Source of the DNA: Paenibacillus sp. VTT E-133291
GTDB lineage: Bacteria; Bacillota; Bacilli; Paenibacillales; Paenibacillaceae
Length of the DNA stretch: 51,010 nucleotides
NCBI RefSeq assembly: GCF_002264395.1
Contig: NZ_NFVA01000051.1
Coordinates: 1-51,010, forward strand
Reading direction: 5' to 3'
Under the pieces are notes generated by a model. The model was not told the origin of the DNA. It saw only the letters and a list, made by a program, of their open reading frames with translations, and did no database searches. A program made the position numbers and the translations under genes. Shown one piece after another: positions 42,721 to 51,010 of this stretch. Position 1 is the stretch's first letter. Each line of letters starts with the position of its first letter.

Positions 42721-43095
42721 GTTCATCTCTCCCTGATTGTTAACTATTGGTAGATATGGTCGAATTGTATGTTGTGTATGCTAGTTTCCGACAGCTTTTT
42801 CAGCTGAATTCGTTGTAAAATTATCCAATCTATGTTATATACATTCTAGGACATTCAGCATTGATAGACAACATAAATCTATTGAAATATACCTATAAAT
42901 TCATTACTAAAGTCCCAAGTATATTGAAAAATACGCTAGTTTGACAAAAATGATGAATCCGTAATTATGGAAAAAATCATTTTCATATTTTGCAGAAATA
43001 GAACTGGTAATTTATCTTTGGTTATTCCTAGTATTATCCATTATTGAGGTCAGTGTAAAAGTATAACCAATAACGGCATACGGAGCTGAACGGAC
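42721..43095. other. Divergent intergenic region before the surface protein and pilB
   Basis: No gene is seen. Toward pilB there is TTGACA at 42941-42946 with an AATTAT-type -10 about 16 bases on (42963-42968). A TTGGTTAT/ATAACCAA inverted repeat spans about 43016-43070. The minus-strand promoter is listed separately. No c-di-GMP riboswitch sequence was found. Confidence 0.5.
42843..42871 (-). promoter_or_regulatory. Candidate sigma-A promoter of the surface protein
   Basis: On the minus strand TTGTCT (42871-42866), 17 bases, TAGAAT (42848-42843), giving a leader of about 115 bases. Confidence 0.55.
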
Positions 43096-44760
43096 ATGGC
43101 TATCGCCAAAAAGAGACTTGGAGATTTGCTGGTAGAAAATAATATTATTTCGCAGGAGCAGCTGCTTGAAGCACTTGCGGAACAGCGTAAAAGCAAGCGT
43201 AAGCTTGGCGATCTGCTAATCTCTCAAGGCTATATCACGGAGCAGCAGCTGATTGAAGTGCTTGAATTCCAGCTCGGTATTCCGCATGTCAGTTTATTTA
43301 AATACCAGATTGATCCTGCGATTACGCAGATTATTCCTGAAAGTATGGCTAAGCGTTATCAAGTACTTCCCTTCTTAAAAGAAGGCGGTAAGCTGATGGT
43401 TGCGATGGCTGATCCGCTGGATTATTTTGCGATAGAAGATTTACGAATGAGTACAGGGTTCCGGATCGAACCTGCTATTTCTACGAGGGATGAGCTGCAG
43501 CGGGCGATTGCGCGTCATTATGGGATGCGTGATTCTATGAATCAGATGCTAGTAGAACTCCCGACACAGGAAGAAATAGAAGAAACAGAGATTACAGACG
43601 AGGACTCTCCGATTGTTCGTTTGGTCAATCAGATGATTCAGCAGGCAGTTGCCCTGCGGGCGTCTGATATACATATGGATCCAGGTGAAAATAATCTAAC
43701 CATCCGCTACCGCATTGATGGAACTTTACGGACAGAGCGGATTATTCCTAAGCAAATGCAGGGCTTTATAACCGCTCGTCTGAAAATAATGGCCCGACTG
43801 AATATCGCAGAACGGCGTTTGCCACAAGACGGCCGAATCAAAATGCAGTTTGATTTCAAAATGGTAGATATTCGCGTGTCCTCATTACCTACGATGCACG
43901 GAGAGAAGATTGTGCTGCGGTTGCTAGATTTAAGCACTGGGGTTAAATCTGTAGATGCTTTGGGATTCAGTGAGGGGAATGCGGAAGCTTTTAAGGAAAT
44001 GATCGCTCGTCCTTATGGAATTCTGCTAATCACTGGACCTACAGGTAGTGGAAAAACAACGACTTTATATTCAGCACTGAATCAACTCAATGTAGAAAGT
44101 GCAAATATTATCACGGTTGAAGATCCAGTGGAATATCAGCTTGAGGGCGTAAACCAGGTGCACGTAAACTCGGCTATTGGGTTAACCTTTGCGGCGGGAC
44201 TACGTTCGATTCTCCGACAAGATCCGAATATTGTAATGGTGGGTGAAATACGGGATGCAGAAACTGCTGAAATTGCAGTTCGTGCCTCATTAACAGGTCA
44301 TCTAGTGTTGTCTACTTTACATACAAACGATGCGATTAGCTCCGTCTCTCGCTTGCGAGATATGGGGGTGGAGCCTTACTTGATTGCCTCTTCACTAATA
44401 GGTGTGGTAGCGCAGCGGCTCGTTCGTAAAATCTGCACCGACTGCAAAGAAACCTACAAACCGTCTGAGCAGGAAGCGATTATGTTACGTAGCTTGGGGT
44501 TGCCAGCGGACGAATTACATCGTGGTCGAGGTTGCGGTAGCTGTAGCAGTTCCGGTTATCGTGGCCGAATAGCGATTCATGAGGTACTCAGTATTGACGA
44601 TCATTTGCGGCAGCTTATTACGAACACTGCTTCGGTAGAAGAACTGCGTGTCGCAGGAAAAGCGCGCGGACTTGTACAACTGATGGATGACGGACTACTC
44701 AAAGTAAGTCAGGGAATCACGACGTTACAAGAGGTCATGCGCGAGACGGTCTCACATTAG
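43096..44760 (+). CDS. pilB: PilB type IV pilus extension ATPase with MshEN domain
   Basis: The hexameric ATPase drives pilus polymerisation at the inner membrane. The 554-residue protein begins with two tandem MshEN motifs (RLGDLLVENNIISQEQLL at about 6-23 and KLGDLLISQGYITEQQLI at about 36-53), the known c-di-GMP-binding unit. Walker A GPTGSGKTTT is near 315, the Asp box and Walker B GEIRDAETAEIA near 383, and a zinc site CTDC...CGSC near 449-480. The order pilB-pilT-pilC-pilA-pilD follows in one direction. Confidence 0.96.
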   Translation: MAIAKKRLGDLLVENNIISQEQLLEALAEQRKSKRKLGDLLISQGYITEQQLIEVLEFQLGIPHVSLFKYQIDPAITQIIPESMAKRYQVLPFLKEGGKLMVAMADPLDYFAIEDLRMSTGFRIEPAISTRDELQRAIARHYGMRDSMNQMLVELPTQEEIEETEITDEDSPIVRLVNQMIQQAVALRASDIHMDPGENNLTIRYRIDGTLRTERIIPKQMQGFITARLKIMARLNIAERRLPQDGRIKMQFDFKMVDIRVSSLPTMHGEKIVLRLLDLSTGVKSVDALGFSEGNAEAFKEMIARPYGILLITGPTGSGKTTTLYSALNQLNVESANIITVEDPVEYQLEGVNQVHVNSAIGLTFAAGLRSILRQDPNIVMVGEIRDAETAEIAVRASLTGHLVLSTLHTNDAISSVSRLRDMGVEPYLIASSLIGVVAQRLVRKICTDCKETYKPSEQEAIMLRSLGLPADELHRGRGCGSCSSSGYRGRIAIHEVLSIDDHLRQLITNTASVEELRVAGKARGLVQLMDDGLLKVSQGITTLQEVMRETVSH

Positions 44761-44803
44761 GGTCTGTTAGGTGTTTTTCATTTTAAAATAGGGGGAGCAG
44801 CGG

Positions 44804-45853
44804 ATGCCAACGTATACGCGGGATATTAGACAGCTTTTGCAGACGGCTTACTCCTCCAAAGCTTCCGACTTACATATTTCTGTAGGCTCGCCTCCAGTTA
44901 TACGTATGGATGGAACGCTTCACCCACTTGAGGGTGCACCAGTAACAGCCGATGAAGCGGCAGAAATGGCAGAAGCGCTGCTTGGCAGTGAACGAAATGA
45001 AGTGTTTCGAAATGCAGGTGAGGTAGATTTCTCTTATCCGCTGGATGGCGGCGTAAGATTTCGGGTGAATGTCTATCGTCAGCGGGGTGAGATTAGTATC
45101 GCTGCCCGGGCAATTCCCGCAGAGATTCCGAGTCTGGAACAGCTGTCGATGCCTCCGATTTTGTCCACTTTGTCAATCAAACCACAAGGTTTGATTCTTG
45201 TTACAGGACCTACGGGCAGCGGTAAATCCTCTACGTTAGCAGCTATGCTGAATTACATTAACAAGACCGAAAGCAAGCATATTGTGACACTTGAAGATCC
45301 TATAGAATTTCTGCATAGTCATGGAACCTGTTTAGTCGATCAACGTGAAGTGGGCAGCGATACGGCAAGCTTTGCGAGCGGACTACGTGCCGCGTTACGT
45401 CAGGATCCGGATGTTATTCTCGTTGGAGAGATGCGGGATCTGGAGACCATTACAGCAGCAGTTACTGCCGCGGAGACAGGTCATCTTGTGATGGCAACCT
45501 TACATACAACAGACGCACCACAGACAATTGATCGAATTATTGACGCTTTTCCGGGTCATCAGCAGGGACAGATTCGTTCACAGCTAGCCTCAGTATTACT
45601 GGCAGTTGTCAGTCAGCGGTTGTTTCCAAGAGCAGGGGGACGGGGGCGGATATGTGCAACAGAGATCTTAGTGAATACACCTGCCGTAGCCAATCTCATT
45701 CGTACCGAAAAGACACATCAGATTAAAAATGTAATGCAAACCGGACGCGCGCAAGGCATGCATACGTTGGACATGAGTATCCGCGACTATTTATCTCAAG
45801 GTCTGATTGACTCGGCTGCCGTAAAAGCATTTATGACGGAGGTGAGTAACTGA
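44804..45853 (+). CDS. pilT: PilT pilus retraction ATPase
   Basis: The 349-residue hexameric ATPase depolymerises pili and powers twitching and DNA pulling. Motifs: DLHISVGSPP near 19-28, Walker A GPTGSGKSST near 134, Walker B GEMRDLETI near 208, HTTDAPQTIDRIIDAFP near 232-248, and ANLIRTEKTHQI near 298, the equivalent of the AIRNLIRE retraction motif. The stop overlaps the pilC region (TGATG at 45851-45855). Confidence 0.96.
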   Translation: MPTYTRDIRQLLQTAYSSKASDLHISVGSPPVIRMDGTLHPLEGAPVTADEAAEMAEALLGSERNEVFRNAGEVDFSYPLDGGVRFRVNVYRQRGEISIAARAIPAEIPSLEQLSMPPILSTLSIKPQGLILVTGPTGSGKSSTLAAMLNYINKTESKHIVTLEDPIEFLHSHGTCLVDQREVGSDTASFASGLRAALRQDPDVILVGEMRDLETITAAVTAAETGHLVMATLHTTDAPQTIDRIIDAFPGHQQGQIRSQLASVLLAVVSQRLFPRAGGRGRICATEILVNTPAVANLIRTEKTHQIKNVMQTGRAQGMHTLDMSIRDYLSQGLIDSAAVKAFMTEVSN

Positions 45854-47058
45854 TGCCTCTTTTTGAATATCAAGTAAAGACAACTGCAGGTAAGTCCATT
45901 AAAGGAAAGCTAACCGCAACAGATAAGCCTACGGCGATGGAAGAGCTGCGTAAGCGGGGGCTTACAGTGTTCTCGCTGATCGAACGCAAAACAACGATTC
46001 TATCGGTGGACATTTATATCGGTAATCCGGTTAAGCCGCTTCATTTCATTATTTATTGTAGGCAGTTCGCCACGCTAATGCGTGCTGGAGTGTCGATTGT
46101 GGATGCAACGCGTATTCTAGCAGAGCAAACTGAGAGTAAGCCGCTGCGCAAAGCGTTAGTAGATGTGAATTCTAGCCTCATGCGCGGGATCTCGTTCTCA
46201 CAAGCCGTTCAGGATCATAAAAAAATCTTCCCGCAGCTATTTGTCAGCATGATCCGAGCAGGTGAAGAATCCGGTGATATTGAAGGAACTTTGGACAGGC
46301 TGGCGATGTTTTTTGAGAAACAGCACACCACGACAGAGAAGATCAAGTCTGCGCTCACTTACCCGATTACGGTCGGGGTTATGGCGATTGGAGCGGTTAT
46401 ATACCTACTCTGGGCGATTGTTCCACAGTTTGTAACGATGTTCGAATCGATGAATGCAGAGCTTCCGGCGATTACAAAGATGGTATTGGCACTGAGTAAA
46501 AGCATTCAAGGGCAATGGTATTTCTGGATACTCGGAGTTCTTCTCCTAGTGATAGCTTTTCAGATTACAAAACATACAGAAAAGGGTGCCTACGCACTCG
46601 ATTATGCCAAGCTTAAGATTCCGGTGTTCGGCAAGCTGAATCAAAAAGGCTCGATTGCTCAGTTTACGCGTACTTTTTCTTCTCTTTATGCTAGCTCAGT
46701 CCCGATTCTGCAATCTTTGGTGATTGTAGAGGAAGTAGCCGGAAATAAGGTGATTGGGAAATTCATCCGAAGTGCGGGCGATTCGTTGCGACAAGGAAAT
46801 CCACTATCTGAGCCGCTAAAAAAAGCTTGGGTCTTCCCGCCGCTAGTTACTCAGATGATTGCGATTGGTGAAGAGACGGGGGCGCTCGACACAATGTTGT
46901 CTAAGGTAGCTGATTTTTATGAGATGGACGTGGAGAATACCGTTGATCGTCTGAAGTCACTGCTTGAACCATTGCTGATTGCTTTTCTAGCAGGTGTTGT
47001 AGGTGTGATTGTGGCCGCTATTATGCTGCCGATGTTTAGTCTGTACGGCAATATGTGA
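45853..47058 (+). CDS. pilC: PilC inner-membrane platform protein
   Basis: The 401-residue GspF/PilC-type platform has two repeated cytosolic helical domains (about 65-190 and 265-395, with RQFATLMRAGVSIVDA and RTFSSLYASSVPILQS) and three membrane helices (about 170-190, 220-238, 370-392). It links PilB/PilT rotation to pilin insertion. It starts on the last bases of pilT (shared ATG/TGA), so the two are translationally coupled. Confidence 0.95.
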   Translation: MPLFEYQVKTTAGKSIKGKLTATDKPTAMEELRKRGLTVFSLIERKTTILSVDIYIGNPVKPLHFIIYCRQFATLMRAGVSIVDATRILAEQTESKPLRKALVDVNSSLMRGISFSQAVQDHKKIFPQLFVSMIRAGEESGDIEGTLDRLAMFFEKQHTTTEKIKSALTYPITVGVMAIGAVIYLLWAIVPQFVTMFESMNAELPAITKMVLALSKSIQGQWYFWILGVLLLVIAFQITKHTEKGAYALDYAKLKIPVFGKLNQKGSIAQFTRTFSSLYASSVPILQSLVIVEEVAGNKVIGKFIRSAGDSLRQGNPLSEPLKKAWVFPPLVTQMIAIGEETGALDTMLSKVADFYEMDVENTVDRLKSLLEPLLIAFLAGVVGVIVAAIMLPMFSLYGNM

Positions 47059-47086
47059 ACCTTACGGTTCCTTGAAGATATTGAGA

Positions 47087-47114
47087 GGGGTGACGCCGGG
47101 GAGGCGGGGCAGGG
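47087..47114 (+). other. G-quadruplex-type tract upstream of pilA
   Basis: Four G runs: GGGG (47087-47090), GGGG (47098-47101), GGGG (47106-47109), GGG (47112-47114), with loops of 7, 4 and 2 bases, meeting the usual G3+N1-7 rule. It lies 112 bases before the major pilin gene in an otherwise AT-leaning context. Confidence 0.65.
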
Positions 47115-47225
47115 TTGCAGATCCATTGCTAGCGCTGGACAAGGAAGGACGAGCATTGTAGCGGGATTCACGGAAATAAAAGATATAAGCTGTATTACCA
47201 CACACCACTTAGAGGGGGAAATAAA

Positions 47226-47684
47226 ATGTTAGCACAAGCCATTAAAAGAAGATTGAGTAAAGAGGAAAATCAAAAGGGGTTTACACTGATTGAGTTATTG
47301 GCGGTTATCGTTATTTTGGGGATTATTGCGGTTATTGCGATACCGATGATTGGTGGAATTATTAATAAATCAAAAACGGATGCGGATTTAGCAACTGCTC
47401 GACAACTTTATGATGCTTCTCGGATGTACATTATGGGTGAGAAAAATGGAGAATTTAAAAGTGCATCAGTAACACTTGCAGAACTTAAGTTGAAAAAATA
47501 CATTGATAAGACACTTGTGTTACCTAGTTCCAAGAAATCGATTGCTGAAAGTACAACTATAATTAAGTACGATGCTGATGGATCACTTGAAAAAGTAACT
47601 ATAGATCCTGCTCCTGAGGGAAGTGATAAAGGCGATTATACCGCTGATAAAGTACTAAGTGCAGAGCCTACACCAACAAAATAA
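47226..47684 (+). CDS. pilA: Major type IV pilin
   Basis: The 152-residue prepilin has the leader MLAQAIKRRLSKEENQKG followed by FTLIELLAVIVILGIIAVI with glutamate at +5; the mature protein is about 134 residues. The spine helix is followed by a compact, cysteine-free C-terminal part and a Pro/Thr tail (EPTPTK). Its place between pilC and pilD and the ribosome site AGAGGGGG support major-pilin status. A terminator follows, which fits strong expression of this gene alone. Confidence 0.92.
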   Translation: MLAQAIKRRLSKEENQKGFTLIELLAVIVILGIIAVIAIPMIGGIINKSKTDADLATARQLYDASRMYIMGEKNGEFKSASVTLAELKLKKYIDKTLVLPSSKKSIAESTTIIKYDADGSLEKVTIDPAPEGSDKGDYTADKVLSAEPTPTK

Positions 47685-47734
47685 GATTAAGAGAACTTCA
47701 GATATTTATTATATATATTCAATACAAAAATACC

Positions 47735-47763
47735 AAAGGAATCGGACTTCCCGATTCCTTTTT
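47735..47763 (+). terminator. Terminator between pilA and pilD
   Basis: AAAGGAATCGG pairs with CCGATTCCTTT around a short loop, then TT. As pilD has no obvious promoter of its own, it probably lets a fraction of transcripts through. Confidence 0.88.
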
Positions 47764-47791
47764 AAAATCCAAAAGCCAACAGAGGACATCC

Positions 47792-48541
47792 ATGACGATA
47801 TTCATCGCAAGTTACATCACCTTACTGGGCCTGATTCTAGGCTCCTTCTATAACGTAGTGGCACTGCGGGTGCCAGCTAAAGAATCTTTGCTTAATCCAC
47901 CGTCACATTGCCCGAACTGCAATACGCAGCTGAAGGCGCGTGATTTGTTTCCGGTGATAAGCTACCTGCTGTCAGGAGGCAAGTGTCGTTACTGCGGCAC
48001 AAGGGTGTCTCCTTTATATCCACTAGGAGAAGCGGCGACGGGTTTGCTTTTTCTATGGGTGTACATGCAATTTGGTCTGACGGGGAAGGGGATTCTCGGA
48101 TTCATTCTGGTGAGTCTGGCGGTCATTGTGACGATTGCCGATTTGAAGTACATGCTGATTCCGAATAAGGTATTGCTATTCTTTTTGCCGCTGCTGCTCA
48201 TTCTTGTATTGCTCTTTCCAGAGGGGCCGTTATGGCATCACTTGCTGGGAGCTGTGCTTGGGGGAGGGTCCCTTATTCCTTTTGTTCTGTTAGGAGGGAT
48301 GGGTGCCGGGGATATGAAGTTATTTGCGCTGCTGGGCTTGGTGATTGGATTTCCTAATGTTATTCTGGCTTTTCTGATGGCTTGTCTGCTTGGAAGTGTG
48401 GTCGGAGGACTGCTGATGCTGCTCGGAATCATCAAACGAAAACAACCGATTCCTTTTGGTCCATGGTTAGCAATAGGGGCTTTAATTAGTTTCGGATATG
48501 GTTCACATATCATTGGCGCGTATCTCTCGCTCATCGGATAG
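47792..48541 (+). CDS. pilD: Prepilin peptidase / N-methyltransferase
   Basis: The 249-residue membrane aspartic peptidase cleaves prepilin leaders and methylates the new N terminus. It has two CxxC pairs (CPNC about 32-35; CRYC about 60-63) in the methylase part, the first catalytic aspartate in IADLKYMLIP (about 114-123) and the second in GMGAGDMKLFALLG (about 170-183), with about seven membrane helices. It serves the four prepilin-like proteins in this window. Confidence 0.96.
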   Translation: MTIFIASYITLLGLILGSFYNVVALRVPAKESLLNPPSHCPNCNTQLKARDLFPVISYLLSGGKCRYCGTRVSPLYPLGEAATGLLFLWVYMQFGLTGKGILGFILVSLAVIVTIADLKYMLIPNKVLLFFLPLLLILVLLFPEGPLWHHLLGAVLGGGSLIPFVLLGGMGAGDMKLFALLGLVIGFPNVILAFLMACLLGSVVGGLLMLLGIIKRKQPIPFGPWLAIGALISFGYGSHIIGAYLSLIG

Positions 48542-48556
48542 GAGGACATCGATTAT

Positions 48557-50179
48557 ATGCTTGGATTAGGCTCTAAAGTGGCCGGAATTTCAATTGAAGC
48601 TACCGGAATTCGTTATATTAGTTTTAAGAATAAACAGTCATGGGAAGTCCGCAAAAAACGGTTTCTCCCGCTCCTTCCAGGCATGATCATTGAGAATCAG
48701 GTGGCGGATAGCGAAGCGCTTTATGATCGGGTAAGACAGTGGGTGAAGAAGGAAGGGTTAAGGGGCAGTAAGGTTTCCTTGTCTATTCCACCTTCGCAGA
48801 TCATCATCCGCAAAATGAGCATCCCAAGTACCAACGATAAGCAGGTAGAGCAGCTCGTGAAGCTGGAAGTGGAGACGGGGCTGCATTTACCATTTGAAAA
48901 TCCTGTTTATGACTATGTGACGCTCGAAGTGGATGAGGAGCATAGTCATTTACTCGTATTTGCCGCTCCGCGGAAATCGATACAGGATTATGTGGAAATT
49001 TTGGAGCGTGCGGGCCTCCGTATAAGCAGTGTTGAAATTTCGGCAACCGCCTTGGCACGCAGTATAACGGCTGGACATGGGGAAAGCTTTGCAGAAACGA
49101 TGCTAATTAATTTAGAGCCATCCGTCATGGACGTTTATATGTTCAGAAACGGAAATCCGGTGTTCATTCGTACGATTAACTTGCTTGATCTGCATAAGGG
49201 TAGAAATGTTGCGGCATTGGGGTTCATGGCAGACAGTGAGGTTTTGGCAGAAACAGCAGTTGCTGTGGAAGAGCAATTATCACCGGAACAAATGGTGGAA
49301 ATCACTGCGGAAATCTCACGGATGCTCAGCTTCTACCAATACAGCTTGCACGATGGCTCGACTCGTATTAAAAACTTAGTTATAACAGGTGCCCCATCCA
49401 TTCGTAAACAGCTAGATCTAGAGCTTCAGCAGTCGCTGGCAGAACTCGACATTACACCGATAAGCCTAGACCAGATGGGTAAAGATGCTGTATCTGATCT
49501 TGAGCTAAATGATTATCGAGTAGCCGCAGGGACGGCTCTAAAAAGCATCATCAGCGTGGACACGATTGATCTTCTGCCGAGAGAAGATCGGGAGACGTTA
49601 TTATTCCCCTATGTGACCATGGGTCTTGTGGCGATCTGGCTGGTGGGAACGATTGGGACGGGGATTTATTTTTCGGCTAATAAGGGTCAACTCTCTAATG
49701 GTAAAGAGGAGCTGCAAGGCTTACAGGATCGCAGTTTAATGCTACAGATAGAGCTTGGGAAACTTAAAAACAGCGGACCTGGGCAGTTAGATCGGAAGAC
49801 GGCAATCACAGAGATTCAGAACAATAAGGTAATTGCTGTTCCGATTCTGGATGAATTAGTCGAAGGGTTCCCACCGGGTGCTTTTATCCGTGACATCAAC
49901 TACACCTACCGGACATCGATTGACCTGACTGTAAATGTACCTACTATGGTAGATGCCTCTAACTATTTAAGACAACTACGTCAGATGTCCTTTACAGTGG
50001 ATGCTTCTATTTCGAAGCTGACCGAAGGAACTGTGGATCAGAGTGCGGGGCCAACGAATGCAGCCACTTCCTTAAATATGTATACAGCCATTTATAAAGT
50101 AAACTTAGTAGAAAATAAGCAGCAGGAAATTGGAACAGATGCAAGCCAAGAGGAGGTGAACAGCGATGGAACAGATTAA
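48557..50179 (+). CDS. pilM: PilM-PilN fusion protein
   Basis: The 540-residue protein joins two alignment-complex components usually made separately. Residues 1 to about 330 are PilM, an actin-like cytosolic ATP-binding fold (VAGISIEATGIRYISF; SLSIPPSQIIIRKM; LINLEPSVMDVYMF; ITGAPSIRKQL). Residues 337-341, IDLLP, correspond to the PilN N-terminal docking motif (INLLP) that binds PilM. Then follow one membrane helix (about 352-374), a coiled coil (about 380-415) and the PilN periplasmic-type alpha/beta domain (about 425-505), ending in a polar tail. It overlaps pilO by 14 bases. Confidence 0.9.
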   Translation: MLGLGSKVAGISIEATGIRYISFKNKQSWEVRKKRFLPLLPGMIIENQVADSEALYDRVRQWVKKEGLRGSKVSLSIPPSQIIIRKMSIPSTNDKQVEQLVKLEVETGLHLPFENPVYDYVTLEVDEEHSHLLVFAAPRKSIQDYVEILERAGLRISSVEISATALARSITAGHGESFAETMLINLEPSVMDVYMFRNGNPVFIRTINLLDLHKGRNVAALGFMADSEVLAETAVAVEEQLSPEQMVEITAEISRMLSFYQYSLHDGSTRIKNLVITGAPSIRKQLDLELQQSLAELDITPISLDQMGKDAVSDLELNDYRVAAGTALKSIISVDTIDLLPREDRETLLFPYVTMGLVAIWLVGTIGTGIYFSANKGQLSNGKEELQGLQDRSLMLQIELGKLKNSGPGQLDRKTAITEIQNNKVIAVPILDELVEGFPPGAFIRDINYTYRTSIDLTVNVPTMVDASNYLRQLRQMSFTVDASISKLTEGTVDQSAGPTNAATSLNMYTAIYKVNLVENKQQEIGTDASQEEVNSDGTD

Positions 50180-50771
50180 TAAGTATCGTTCTCCAATCGT
50201 ATTAGGTGTATTGATTCTGTTCTTGATGCTGTTTGCCTTTTATATGTTAGGTGTTCAGCCGACCAATAAGGAAATATCCGCACAGAACGCCGAGATCAGC
50301 CAGCTGGAAAAAGAAGCTGAGATTCTCCAAACTAAAATTAATGAACTAAAAAGCAGTGCTACTTCTGTGGATTCGGAACAACAGGAGCTCCTGGCAGCAC
50401 TCCCGAAAGGCGATGACAGCGAAGGCTTGATTGTTGATTTGCGGGGAGTAAGCACTTCCTCAGAAGCGCGGCTAAGAGACGTCAGCTTTATTCTGGATGA
50501 GGCTAATCCGATTCAGCAAATGACAGGCTCAGCAGAAGTATTGTTCCCTACCATCAAACAGATCAAAATGACCGCAGTCATAGAGGGTACGTATTCGGGG
50601 ATACGACAATGGATGGACGAGTTGCAGAAGCTGTCCCGTATAGTGAATGTAGACTCATTTAATTTCCAGCAATCCTATGAAGAGCGTTCTGCGAACAGCC
50701 CTGAAAGTATTTTGACTGCTAACGTAGCTTTCACAGCTTATTATGAGGCTGTCACTCCATCATCGAACTAG
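50166..50771 (+). CDS. pilO: PilO-like alignment protein
   Basis: The 201-residue protein has the PilO plan: a short cytosolic stretch, one membrane helix (about 9-29, PIVLGVLILFLMLFAFYML), a coiled coil (about 36-66, rich in Glu, Ile and Leu) and an alpha/beta domain (about 85-195, with FPTIKQIKMTAVIEGTYSGI). It pairs with the PilN part of the preceding protein across the membrane. A terminator follows, so the pilus operon ends here. Confidence 0.88.
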   Translation: MEQINKYRSPIVLGVLILFLMLFAFYMLGVQPTNKEISAQNAEISQLEKEAEILQTKINELKSSATSVDSEQQELLAALPKGDDSEGLIVDLRGVSTSSEARLRDVSFILDEANPIQQMTGSAEVLFPTIKQIKMTAVIEGTYSGIRQWMDELQKLSRIVNVDSFNFQQSYEERSANSPESILTANVAFTAYYEAVTPSSN

Positions 50772-50802
50772 GTCTCATCATTATAATAACACCATTATAA
50801 GA

Positions 50803-50844
50803 CTCCACTTTTCCTGTAAATCAGGAGGGTGGAATTTTTTTTTT
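50803..50844 (+). terminator. Terminator after pilO
   Basis: TCCAC-TTTTCCTG pairs with CAGGAGG-GTGGA with small irregularities, followed by about ten T residues. Confidence 0.85.
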
Positions 50845-50942
50845 ACTATAAATTATAAATCCGTTTTCATTCCTCTGTTTATTGGGTATTTTAGCTTGCG
50901 GGGTGCATAAGCTGGAACAGTGGCTATCGCCTGCATTTTTCA

Positions 50943-51010
50943 AAATATAAAAAGTATACGGTTCACGCTTTACATTATTTTTATATTTCTCGCATAAACG
51001 CTTACCGTCC
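50943..51010 (+). repeat. Repeat family B, copy B3 (3' side cut by window edge)
   Basis: An AT-rich imperfect hairpin (left arm from 50943, right arm ending about 50989) is followed by ATTTCTCGC and AAACGCTTACCGTCC, matching B1 and B2 at the same places. The hairpin arms differ from B2 but still pair partly. The 3' hairpin lies beyond the window. Confidence 0.75.

Noticed and set aside
42727..43095. c-di-GMP riboswitch before pilB
   Set aside because: None of the conserved GEMM sequence is present in the intergenic region.

Overview
The window reads as a chromosomal segment of a motile, endospore-forming-type Bacillota, most likely Paenibacillus or a close relative. The evidence is the order comFA-comFC-yvyF-flgM-flgN-flgK-flgL-yviE-fliW-csrA-hag known from Bacillales, an S-layer-homology surface protein with a Pro/Thr linker, a Gram-positive type IV pilus operon, sigma-A and sigma-D style promoters, strong AGGAGG ribosome sites and frequent GTG/TTG starts. 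No rRNA, tRNA, CRISPR array, transposase or prophage gene was seen.

Layout. 1-4.1 kb: a small glycosyltransferase-like gene, then the late-competence genes comFA and comFC (comFB is absent) and yvyF. 4.1-13.4 kb: flagellar filament and hook-junction genes with three good sigma-D promoters (before flgM, hag and flaG), the FliW-CsrA switch and a hag leader carrying a textbook CsrA site. 13.4-20.7 kb: a cold-shock protein, an SLH surface protein, hpf, secA and prfB (with the programmed +1 frameshift). 20.8-30.5 kb: a YitT-type membrane protein, then the complete arginine pathway argCJBDF and argGH behind a promoter overlapped by an ARG box. 30.6-34.1 kb: an AraC-type regulator whose sensor is a Tm-1/PEP-hydrolase-type TIM barrel, followed by a UPF0261 (Tm-1 N-terminal) protein and a free-standing TIM barrel of the same family. 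34.2-35.0 kb: an esterase on the minus strand. 35.1-50.8 kb: a type IV pilus locus (three prepilin-like genes, a converging 1526-residue surface protein, then pilB-pilT-pilC-pilA-pilD-pilMN-pilO).

How the parts work together. FlgM holds sigma-D until the hook is complete; sigma-D then drives flgM, hag and flaG-fliD-fliS-fliT; CsrA represses hag translation and FliW (titrated by flagellin) relieves it. ArgC-H convert glutamate to arginine under an arginine-repressor site. The pilus operon encodes extension and retraction ATPases, platform, pilin, peptidase and an alignment complex in which PilM and PilN are one polypeptide.

The least explained material is (i) the three-gene Tm-1-like cluster, in which the plant antiviral Tm-1 architecture appears as two adjacent genes plus a regulator built on the same barrel; (ii) repeat family A, two copies of a covarying multi-stem element placed 55-62 nt before prfB and argG; (iii) repeat family B, a hairpin-rich element at both window edges, before the UPF0261 gene and as a half copy after prfB; and (iv) a G-quadruplex-type tract upstream of the major pilin gene.
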